Part shown: positions 55,201 through 62,261 of the stretch, piece after piece | Numbering within the stretch: the stretch's first letter is position 1 | Layout of the letters: every line of letters begins with the position of its first letter | Assembly: GCA_934216615.1 (NCBI GenBank) | Contig: CAKQCB010000008.1 | Location: 62,001-126,000 of the forward strand | From: an uncultured Anaerolineae bacterium | GTDB lineage: Bacteria > Chloroflexota > Anaerolineae > Aggregatilineales > Phototrophicaceae | DNA length: 64,000 nucleotides | Reading direction: 5' to 3' | Made by a program: the position numbers and the translations under genes | Notes under the pieces: model-generated | Told to the model about the DNA's origin: nothing | The model's input: only the letters and a program-made list of their open reading frames with translations | The model's database searches: none

Positions 55201-55762
55201 GAGATGGTGGGAGCGTCCTGGTTTGGTGATAACCATTTACACTGCATCCAAACCGCGAGATCGATCACATTTTGAAAAATTCAGAAGCTATCACGAGCGA
55301 CTATATGCTCAGGTTGAACCTGTAAGTGTTACTCCGTTTTCTCCGCCGGTTGTTGATCGTGCGTTACACGCGATTATGGCTCTATTCGTTCGCCAGACTG
55401 GAAACGCCGCATTAGCAGGGAGACCATATCCATATCCAACTAAACTCATTGATGACCTAAAAAACATACTTTTGCCAAGAGTACGTGAAATTGACGAGGG
55501 TGAAGTAACCAACTTTGAGCGTGTATTTGATGAGCGTGCAGCTGAGTGGAAACGTTGGCAACGGACAGAATGGGGTGAAATGTCCTCTTTTCGCATGGCG
55601 CAGGACATCCCTTTATTAAGATCTGCTGGTGCTTATGCGAGTGCAGAGCAAAAACTACTGTCATGGTCTACACCAACCTCGATGCGAAATGTGGATGCAG
55701 AATGCGAAGCCCAAATCACCACTTTATATCTACTCCAAGATGAAGAAATCAATGCAGGATAA
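52238..55762 (+). CDS. drmA: DrmA-like DISARM helicase
   Basis: A 1174-residue superfamily II helicase matching DISARM DrmA. The Walker A region is [20 protein letters not shown] (about residue 515-534), the DExH box is [13 protein letters not shown] (about 733), [11 protein letters not shown] follows (motif III), and motif VI is [15 protein letters not shown] (about 980). A CPWC.../C-x-n-C zinc region lies between. In DISARM, DrmA with DrmB recognises and blocks incoming DNA. A GGGGGAAAA site precedes the ATG. DrmB follows after 5 bp. Confidence 0.9.
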   Translation: [1174 protein letters not shown]

Positions 55763-55767
55763 ACACT

Positions 55768-57672
55768 ATGGCTAGAAATCCATTACGTCGATCACAATTG
55801 ATAGCCCCCTTTGGTGTGGGTGCAATGACCGTCGTTCAGGGCGGCGTTGGACTGATAACTGCTGGATTAGATCACTGGTACAAACGGGAAGATAACTCAC
55901 AGAGAATCGATATAGATGAATATGTAGTAGAAGAATGGCGACTGCAACGGCTGTTAAATGTAGATCATTTTCGACTTCCACCAGATTATAGAGAAAAAAC
56001 AGTTCTTGGACAAGACATACCCAACACAGGTTTGACAATCCCATTTTTGCGATTCCCTCGATGGCATTTTTGTCCGAGATGCCATCGTTTAGATGAGCGT
56101 CCACTTGCTGAACGTGGTAGACCAAAATGCCCCGAATGCCAAAAGCCTAGTTTTTTGTTTCAAGTTCCGTTCGTCTCAATGTGTGAGGCTGGTCATTTAC
56201 AGGATTTCCCCTGGCGTGAATGGGTGCATAGAGATGCTCATCCTCAATGTAATGAAAAATTGCGTCTAATATCTACGGGAAGCGCCTCCCTTTCTGGGCA
56301 GAAGGTGAAATGCGATTGTGGTTTATCTCGTGATCTGGGTTCAATTATGGAGGCTTACCCCGATGGCACGACGTACCTGAGTAAAACCCTATTGGACAAT
56401 GGAAGTATATTTTTTTGTAGAGGGCTGAAACCCTGGTTAGGAACCGAGAACGGCGAGGAGTGTAGTTGTCACCTGCGGGGGGCGCTTCGCAGCGCCTCTA
56501 ACATTTATTTTTCACAAGTAAAGAGCGCAATTTACTTACCCAGAGAAAGTAATGTTGTATCCCAGGATTTGATTGCACTGTTCGAGCAACCTCCTCTTTC
56601 AACGCTTACTAGAACACTCTTTGATGCAACGACTGCGTTAGATCCTGATACACGTTGGACGATACTGCTTAGTGGATTACGCAGACAGTATCCACTGATG
56701 CTAGACCAATACAATGATGAACAGATTCGGAGCGCAGCAGAGATTGCGTTGGGAATTTCAGCAGAAAACCAAGAAGCGATGGAAAGCGAGCACGATGAGG
56801 ACATAGAAACACGCTTTAGAAGAGAAGAATATCAAGTTCTACGGAAGCCACGTCAGGGTAGTATTCTAGACATAAAAGAAATGCCCCTTAGTAATTATGC
56901 TCATCCTATAGCTGAATTCTTCTCTAAAATAATGCTTATTGATAGGCTCAGAGAAACTCGTGCGATGGCGGGGTTCACCCGTGTATTTGCTGAAAATGGA
57001 CAAAGTTTGGATGATCGGCGTGCGATGCTTCGGCGAGATCAATTTGAAAGTAACTGGTTGCCAGCGTACGTTGTTTACGGCGAGGGCATTTACTTTGAAC
57101 TCGATGAAAAGCGTTTACAGATTTGGGAGCAACAAGAAACAGTAGTACATCGAATCAAGCAACTTGAAAGGCGTTATATTGCTGTTCAACAGTCTCGCAG
57201 ACTAAGACAACAGCAGATTACACCTAGATTTGTACTTCTTCACACTCTTGCACATCTCATTATGAACCGCCTCACCTTTGAGTGTGGTTACAGTTCAGCA
57301 GCCTTACGTGAAAGGTTATACGTTTCTTCCGACTTAAGTTCCCCTATGGCAGGCATATTGATCTATACCGCTGATGGCGATGCAGAGGGTACAATGGGCG
57401 GATTGGTGCGAATGGGTAAGCCGAGCTATATCGAACCTGTTATTCTCCGTGCATTACAAAATGCCCTCTGGTGCTCAGCCGATCCTGTATGTATGGAAAT
57501 TGGCGGACATAGTGGGCAAGGTCCTGACTCATGTAATTTGGCTGCCTGCCACAATTGTGCGTTAGTGCCTGAGACCGCGTGCGAACACTTTAACCGTTTT
57601 CTCGATAGAGCAGTAGTTATAAGCGGCATGGGAGATTCTGATATGGGCTATTTCAAATTGAGCGAGTTGTAA
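55768..57672 (+). CDS. drmB: DrmB-like DISARM protein (DUF1998)
   Basis: A 634-residue protein matching DrmB. The start RSQLIAPFGVGAMTVVQGGV is characteristic. Zinc-type cysteines are at CPRCHRL, CPECQK and the CDCGLS region. The C-terminal DUF1998 region has LLHTLAHLIMNRLTFECGYS, MAGILIYTADGDAEGTMGGL and CNLAACHNCALVPETACEHF. DrmB forms the core complex with DrmA. The methyltransferase gene starts 3 bp after its stop. Confidence 0.92.
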   Translation: MARNPLRRSQLIAPFGVGAMTVVQGGVGLITAGLDHWYKREDNSQRIDIDEYVVEEWRLQRLLNVDHFRLPPDYREKTVLGQDIPNTGLTIPFLRFPRWHFCPRCHRLDERPLAERGRPKCPECQKPSFLFQVPFVSMCEAGHLQDFPWREWVHRDAHPQCNEKLRLISTGSASLSGQKVKCDCGLSRDLGSIMEAYPDGTTYLSKTLLDNGSIFFCRGLKPWLGTENGEECSCHLRGALRSASNIYFSQVKSAIYLPRESNVVSQDLIALFEQPPLSTLTRTLFDATTALDPDTRWTILLSGLRRQYPLMLDQYNDEQIRSAAEIALGISAENQEAMESEHDEDIETRFRREEYQVLRKPRQGSILDIKEMPLSNYAHPIAEFFSKIMLIDRLRETRAMAGFTRVFAENGQSLDDRRAMLRRDQFESNWLPAYVVYGEGIYFELDEKRLQIWEQQETVVHRIKQLERRYIAVQQSRRLRQQQITPRFVLLHTLAHLIMNRLTFECGYSSAALRERLYVSSDLSSPMAGILIYTADGDAEGTMGGLVRMGKPSYIEPVILRALQNALWCSADPVCMEIGGHSGQGPDSCNLAACHNCALVPETACEHFNRFLDRAVVISGMGDSDMGYFKLSEL

Positions 57673-57675
57673 ACT

Positions 57676-58830
57676 ATGCGTATACCATTGCTTTCTTTCT
57701 TTACCGGTGGTGGTTTTTTAGATATTGGTTTTGAACAGGCAGGTTTCAATGTAGTTTGGACGAATGAGATAAAATCGGCATTCGCTGATATGTATGAAGC
57801 GGGTCTATCTAGCTTAAGAAAGAGTCAGGGGAGGTTTGAGGCAGATGCTAAAGTAGCTGCTCGTACCAGCATTACAAATTTAAAGGCTAATGAAATTTTT
57901 GAAATGGCTTTCGGGTCCGATAAACCGTCTCTCTTTGGTATTGTCGGCGGGTCTCCTTGCCCAGATTTTAGTGTATCTGGCAATAATGAAGGTGTTAATG
58001 GTGAACGAGGTAAACTAACTCAAGTTTTTGTGAATCTAATCTGCGATATAAGACCACCTTTTTTTGTAATGGAAAATGTACCTGGGTTGTTCAGACAGAA
58101 AAAGCATAAACCTTATCTTAAGCGAATGCTCGCTCAATTCACCAATGGAAAAGCGGGCTATATCGTTGATGTCAAAATACTAAATGCACTTGAATTTGGA
58201 GTACCTCAGGAAAGGGAGCGCGTTTTTATAATTGGGTTTCAAAAAGAATTTATTTCATCTGCTCTTCTTTCAAAAATACTTTTAGGTGCAGGAAATTGGT
58301 TTCCATGGCCTGAACCAGTTTTTCCAGGAGCAAAACACTATCCATGGCCCGGCGTATCTCCCTTTGGGGGCAACGTTTCAGCGCCTGCAAACATTCCGGT
58401 TGAACTGACCGTAAATCCTCTTTTGAGCGGAAATGTAGAAGACTTACCAAATGGCAATGAAGTATTTAAGGCTTACTCCAAGAAGTTCTGGCAGATTGAT
58501 GAAGGCGATGTTTCCGGCAAATCTTTCAAGAGGCTTCACAGGTATAGATACAGCCCTACAGCTTGGTATGGCAACAATGAAGTACATATACATCCATGGA
58601 AACCCCGAAGATTGTCAGTACGAGAAGCATTGCGAATTCAAACAGTCCCTGACGAGTACATATTGCCCCCGGATTTTTCGTTGACCGATAAATTCAAGAT
58701 GATAACAAATGGCGTTCCCTGTCAACTGGCTGAACATTTAGCTCAAAGTATTATGACTTTCCTGGGAGAAGATTGTGAAGAGAGTTCTATAAATAGATCC
58801 CGTAAAGCCCAAATTGCAGATGTTATCTGA
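57676..58830 (+). CDS. DNA (cytosine-5)-methyltransferase, DrmMII-like
   Basis: A complete 384-residue m5C methyltransferase: motif I LSFFTGGGFLDIGFEQAGF, catalytic motif IV GGSPCPDFSVSG (C95), motif VI FVMENVPG (E133), motif VIII QERERVFIIGF, motif IX RRLSVREALRIQ, motif X GVPCQLAEHLAQSI. It is the modification partner of class 2 DISARM, protecting host DNA. The target-recognition region (about 215-310) is of unknown specificity. Its end overlaps the glycosylase gene. Confidence 0.93.
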   Translation: MRIPLLSFFTGGGFLDIGFEQAGFNVVWTNEIKSAFADMYEAGLSSLRKSQGRFEADAKVAARTSITNLKANEIFEMAFGSDKPSLFGIVGGSPCPDFSVSGNNEGVNGERGKLTQVFVNLICDIRPPFFVMENVPGLFRQKKHKPYLKRMLAQFTNGKAGYIVDVKILNALEFGVPQERERVFIIGFQKEFISSALLSKILLGAGNWFPWPEPVFPGAKHYPWPGVSPFGGNVSAPANIPVELTVNPLLSGNVEDLPNGNEVFKAYSKKFWQIDEGDVSGKSFKRLHRYRYSPTAWYGNNEVHIHPWKPRRLSVREALRIQTVPDEYILPPDFSLTDKFKMITNGVPCQLAEHLAQSIMTFLGEDCEESSINRSRKAQIADVI

Positions 58831-59491
58831 GGAAAACAAAGTCCAATTTCAGGAAAATCTGCTCAACTGGTTTGTAAAATTCCAGCGTGATTTCCCCTGG
58901 CGAAGAACGTCAAATCCATTCTATGTTCTTCTGGCAGAAAAACTGTTACAGCAAACTGTTGCACGTCAGACTGTAGTTGATGCGTACTCTAAACTCATTA
59001 CAGATTACCCAGATCCATTCAGCCTTAGTCAGGCTGAGATAGGAGATATTGAGGATGTCATCAGACCTCTTGGTTTTTTGTATAGAGCTAAAGAACTCAG
59101 GTTTCTGGCACAGGAATTAGTTGATCGACACGACGGTCAAATCCCTGCAAACTTGGCGGATTTATTGGCTTTAACGGGTGTAGGAGATTATGCGGCTCGT
59201 GCAGTATTAAGTTTCGCATTCAGGCAGGTCGTGCCTATAGTTGATACAAATGTCGCCAGATTGCTTTACAGGATATTTGGCATAAATGAACCTCTGCCAG
59301 CAAATCCTGCACGAAAGAAACACCTCATTAATCTGGCCCAAGAAATGTTACCATCCAAAAAAACAAGAGAATACAATCTGGCCTTACTTGACCTGTGTGC
59401 TTTGGTATGTAAGCCCCAAAACCCGCAATGTAATCAGTGTCCCGTCAGGAAATTTTGCATTTACGGATTATCAAATGGAAATGTAACTTGA
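58820..59491 (+). CDS. MutY/Mig-like HhH DNA glycosylase with 4Fe-4S
   Basis: A 223-residue HhH-GPD glycosylase. LLAEKLLQQTVA is near the start, the hairpin is LTGVGDYAARAVLSF with Tyr (Y124) where endonuclease III has Lys, followed by VPIVDTNVARLL with catalytic D142. Cysteines C197-x6-C204-x2-C207-x5-C213 bind the iron-sulfur cluster. It lacks the C-terminal domain of MutY and is close in size to Mig, the T:G mismatch glycosylase found with an m5C methyltransferase on a methanogen plasmid. Repair of deaminated 5mC would fit. The ATG at 58820 overlaps the methyltransferase by 11 bp. Confidence 0.85.
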   Translation: MLSEENKVQFQENLLNWFVKFQRDFPWRRTSNPFYVLLAEKLLQQTVARQTVVDAYSKLITDYPDPFSLSQAEIGDIEDVIRPLGFLYRAKELRFLAQELVDRHDGQIPANLADLLALTGVGDYAARAVLSFAFRQVVPIVDTNVARLLYRIFGINEPLPANPARKKHLINLAQEMLPSKKTREYNLALLDLCALVCKPQNPQCNQCPVRKFCIYGLSNGNVT

Positions 59492-60645
59492 AGATAATGT
59501 GCTAAATCACGAGGATTTCCCAATCCGTTGGACATCAGTAGCTGCACAATGTCTCTGCCTGCAATGACAATTATGGGATGCTGATCTTCTCGTATTTCCT
59601 GATAGGCTTGTTGAGCCACATAGGATGTTGTAACCAATACGCCAAACTGACGATGACGCAATCGTGATATTAACCGGGAAAGTTCCCGAACCCCGACGGA
59701 ATTGCTCTCGCTGTAGCATTTTGCTTCAACTGCGAAATCAATGTGAATGCCTTCACCCTCAACCCCGATACGATATTGTCCTATGCCATCTCTTCCGCCA
59801 TCACGTGAAGGCTGGGTATTGTCCACGCTGATTACATTTCGATCCATCAGCTTTACAATTTCACCGGCAAAGCGCTCAAACAAGTATGGGCTGACCTGAA
59901 AGTAATCAAACACAGTACGAAGCAAGATAGCCTCCTGATTGTTATATGGAAGCTGCTCCTGCTTAGTGCGATATTGCCGCGACTCGCTGGCTTTCAATGG
60001 AGTGTAGTGACCGGTTTCAATCCATAAGCGCCACGCATCAGGACAGTTATTGCTGAGTGGCCTCAAATTCATAAGGTCATCTGTCCACTCACGTTGAACA
60101 TGGTCAATATCAAGAATTGTGAAGATTGCTCTGTAATTTTGAAATCGCTGTCCCTCTTTAATCTTCCACACTGCAACAAGGTCTTCCGTTTGTGAAACCG
60201 AGTTTGCTCCTGGAACAGCTATCCCTCGAAAAATTACATCGCGTCTTTGCGCACCTTTAGTAAACACAAAAAAAGGGGGAACGCGCATCCTTGCTTCTTG
60301 TCCACCATGAGCAAGCTCAAAAACTGTACTTAGGATTCTATTGCCATTTGCCCGCGTGTTCTCCAATGGACGACCTGGTCTTTTGTTATCACCGTAATAT
60401 GTGAGAAGTCCATTGACCAGATCAATATGATCCGGCCAATCAGGGTCTGAATTGTCAGAGTAGATTGCTATGAAAGCATATCCGCTTCGATCAGACGTTA
60501 ATCGAGATCGGAAGCCTCCCATGTTCGCAACACCGAGAAGTTTATGAATAGGATCATCACCCGCGTTACCAGCAGAGCCACTTTTATAAAGGGCATCGAC
60601 AAAAAAGCCAGATTCTTTGAGATTGTCAAATTCGATTCCAAGCAT
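59461..60645 (-). CDS. Mrr-like restriction endonuclease with AspBHI-type N-domain
   Basis: A 394-residue nuclease. The N-terminal part (~20-160) resembles the AspBHI N-terminal domain (VNGLLTYYGDNKRPGRPL, ANGNRILSTVFELAH). The C-terminal ~130 residues are an Mrr_cat/PD-(D/E)xK fold: GGRDGIG (D286), VEAKC (E307, K309), then FGVLVTTSYVAQQAYQE. AspBHI cuts methylated DNA; whether this one cuts modified or unmodified sites is unknown. It is convergent with the glycosylase gene (31-bp overlap), so it has its own promoter. Confidence 0.85.
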   Translation of the reverse strand: MLGIEFDNLKESGFFVDALYKSGSAGNAGDDPIHKLLGVANMGGFRSRLTSDRSGYAFIAIYSDNSDPDWPDHIDLVNGLLTYYGDNKRPGRPLENTRANGNRILSTVFELAHGGQEARMRVPPFFVFTKGAQRRDVIFRGIAVPGANSVSQTEDLVAVWKIKEGQRFQNYRAIFTILDIDHVQREWTDDLMNLRPLSNNCPDAWRLWIETGHYTPLKASESRQYRTKQEQLPYNNQEAILLRTVFDYFQVSPYLFERFAGEIVKLMDRNVISVDNTQPSRDGGRDGIGQYRIGVEGEGIHIDFAVEAKCYSESNSVGVRELSRLISRLRHRQFGVLVTTSYVAQQAYQEIREDQHPIIVIAGRDIVQLLMSNGLGNPRDLAHYLQVTFPFDNP

Positions 60646-60723
60646 GTTGTTCTTCGTTCATCACAATTGGTAAAATCAATAATAAATGCTGAAGGTAATT
60701 ATATCCTGTGACGGAACATATTC

Positions 60724-61242
60724 ATGCAAAAACTCCGGATCAATCGCATCAATTTCGAAACTGCATTCGAGCTGAGCAGCTACGAGACGACTGCCTATCT
60801 TGACATGGAAACCGGCGCTGTGATCTTCGTCGAGGATTATGTTGCCGATCAACTGGAAGAACTGCTTGCCGACATAGATAGCGAAGACATCGAAGCTGTG
60901 TTGCAGGCACAGACTGACATGGCCGACATCGACCGCCAACAACTACTGGATGTGGCACGGATCGAAGGCGATGTTGATAATCGCTATCGCGTGATCCCAA
61001 AGCAGGATTCGCACGATGGCTACCGGGATATGCAGGAATATATTTGGTCTCTGGAAGACGAGCATCTGCGGGAACTGCTTGAAGTCGCTATCCAGGGTTC
61101 AGGCGCGTTTCGACGTTTCAAGGATGTGCTGTCTCGTTATCTCGAAGCTCAGGAAATCTGGTTCAGATTCCGTGATGAGCGTGAAAAACGACGTATGTCA
61201 GATTGGCTTGCGTCGCAAGGAGTTGAATCTGAGTTTGAGTGA
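60724..61242 (+). CDS. UPF0158 family protein
   Basis: A 172-residue UPF0158 protein: helical, acidic start (FELSSYETTAYLDMETGAVI), YRVIPKQDSHDGYRDMQEYI, then GAFRRFKDVLSRY and IWFRFRDEREKRRMSDWL. The family is widespread in bacteria and has no proven function. Its GC content returns to that of the backbone after the AT-rich operon. It stands alone, convergent with the TA pair. Confidence 0.82.
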   Translation: MQKLRINRINFETAFELSSYETTAYLDMETGAVIFVEDYVADQLEELLADIDSEDIEAVLQAQTDMADIDRQQLLDVARIEGDVDNRYRVIPKQDSHDGYRDMQEYIWSLEDEHLRELLEVAIQGSGAFRRFKDVLSRYLEAQEIWFRFRDEREKRRMSDWLASQGVESEFE

Positions 61243-61254
61243 AAGCGTTCGGGC

Positions 61255-61605
61255 TTACAATGGCAGGAAATCCGTCCGGTTTTCCCATTCACTGGCTTCG
61301 CTTGCGCCCAGAATCGCCAGCAGATCATCAATCACTTTGGCAACCGGGAGCGTATCCCGGACGAAGATCACGCCTGCCAGCGGCAGCCCCTGGGCGATCC
61401 GTTCGTTCGCGTATTTTGTCATTGTATCAAGATCGTGCGTGAGCAGAATACGCTCTTCCCTTGCCGCCCATTCCAGCACAGCCGGATCATCTGCACCTGA
61501 CAATTCGGTATCCTGAACGCGAATCATATCCACATCAGGTTGTCGGGCACGCAGTCCTCGCACTATCTTTCCGTTGAAGTTCTCATCGAGCAAAAAGCGA
61601 ATCAT
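61255..61605 (-). CDS. DUF5615 PIN-like toxin
   Basis: A 116-residue PIN-like protein: FLLDENFNGKIVRGLRARQP (Asp in LLDEN), LEWAAREERILLTHDLDTMT (acidic pair) and a C-terminal helix. DUF5615 proteins are presumed RNases paired with DUF433 antitoxins, as here. Its ATG overlaps the antitoxin stop by 4 bp (ATGA). It should help keep the element in its host. Confidence 0.83.
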   Translation of the reverse strand: MIRFLLDENFNGKIVRGLRARQPDVDMIRVQDTELSGADDPAVLEWAAREERILLTHDLDTMTKYANERIAQGLPLAGVIFVRDTLPVAKVIDDLLAILGASEASEWENRTDFLPL

Positions 61606-61949
61606 TGGCGATCTTGCTGTTGTTCCTGATAGGCACGCAGACGGGTTCGCAGGGCGCGAGCTTCCGGGGTCAGATTCGCCTCCATATCTCGCAGAATCTG
61701 CTCTGCCTGCTGGTCGCGCTGGCGCACATAGGCATCAATTTCTTCACGGTTAGCCAGGTAGTAGCCGATCACGGCATACACATCCGCAGTCGTCAGACTG
61801 GGATAGCTATCAACAATGCCTTCAGGGGTTTCACCCATATAGTAGGCATGAATAACCAGTTCTAGAAGGACGCGGGTTTTGCCGATGCGGATCGCACCAT
61901 GCTCATCGGTTCGCAGAGGGACAGTCATTGTTGGAGTATCAGGGATCAT
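61602..61949 (-). CDS. DUF433 antitoxin
   Basis: A 115-residue DUF433 protein: VPLRTDEHGAIRIGKTRVLL, ELVIHAYYMGETPEGIVDSY, LTTADVYAVIGYYLANREEI, an HTH-like segment, then an acidic coiled coil. It should neutralise the coupled DUF5615 protein and repress the pair. Several in-frame starts exist (62030, 61997, 61967, 61949, 61928). I chose 61949 because GAGG lies eight bases upstream. It lies at the attR side, downstream of the stranded integrase tail. Confidence 0.8.
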   Translation of the reverse strand: MIPDTPTMTVPLRTDEHGAIRIGKTRVLLELVIHAYYMGETPEGIVDSYPSLTTADVYAVIGYYLANREEIDAYVRQRDQQAEQILRDMEANLTPEARALRTRLRAYQEQQQDRQ

Positions 61950-62019
61950 CCGGTAAACCTCATTCATCTCAGGGATACTGTATTCCAGTACAATCATTTT
62001 AGCACGGAAAGCCCTGAGC

Positions 62020-62238
62020 CTACTCCGCACTCTTCACAATCTGCTGCACCCGCGTCCAGTGCAGACCAACCTCACGCGCAATCTGGCGGTAACTCATGCC
62101 GCGTTCCCGCATAGCGAGAATATCAGCGCGGAGCTGCTCTTTATCAGGATTACGCAGATCGCTTTCGGTTGAGACTGGCAGAGGAATATCAAACCGGAGT
62201 ATATGCCTAGTTAACGTACCTGAGACCCTCAGGTCCAT
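62020..62238 (-). pseudogene. Stranded 3' end of the integrase gene (HTH tail)
   Basis: An open frame running from attR inward. After DLR of the core it gives 68 residues starting VSGTLTRHILRF and ending ERGMSYRQIAREVGLHWTRV plus a short tail: a helix-turn-helix. The core is read in the same phase here (ATG GAC CTG AGG G) and in the integrase (TTG GAC CTG AGG G). Circularisation would fuse the two into a 643-residue protein. In the present state an ATG at 62238 could start a 72-residue peptide, but no ribosome site is visible. Confidence 0.75.
62199..62237. other. attR: right integrase arm plus 12-bp core
   Basis: GTATATGCCTAGTT (62199-62212), 13 bases, then the core CCCTCAGGTCCA (62226-62237). 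The arm is the exact inverted complement of AACTAGGCATATAC at attL. After the core the sequence is chromosomal (TTCTAGATATAAAATTG). Confidence 0.85.
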
Positions 62239-62261
62239 TCTAGATATAAAATTGACGTATA

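Larger units (their letters stand above)
33798..62237. mobile_element. 28.4 kb integrated mobilizable element in tRNA-Ala
   Basis: Bounded by the 12-bp direct repeat CCCTCAGGTCCA at 33798-33809 (tRNA 3' end) and 62226-62237. A large serine integrase lies at the tRNA side. The contents run: integrase, small regulatory/TA-like genes, ParM-like actin, HU-like and RHH proteins, relaxase, primase-helicase, secreted cargo, sigma-like protein, DISARM-like defence operon, nuclease and a TA pair. No coupling protein, VirB4 or phage structural gene is visible, so I infer an integrative mobilizable element with plasmid-like replication and segregation. Base composition is mosaic: GC-rich backbone, AT-rich defence cargo. 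Confidence 0.88.

Noticed and set aside
33798..62237. Element as a prophage or a full conjugative element
   Set aside because: No capsid, terminase, tail, VirB4 or coupling-protein gene; relaxase and ParM-like genes point to a mobilizable plasmid-like element.
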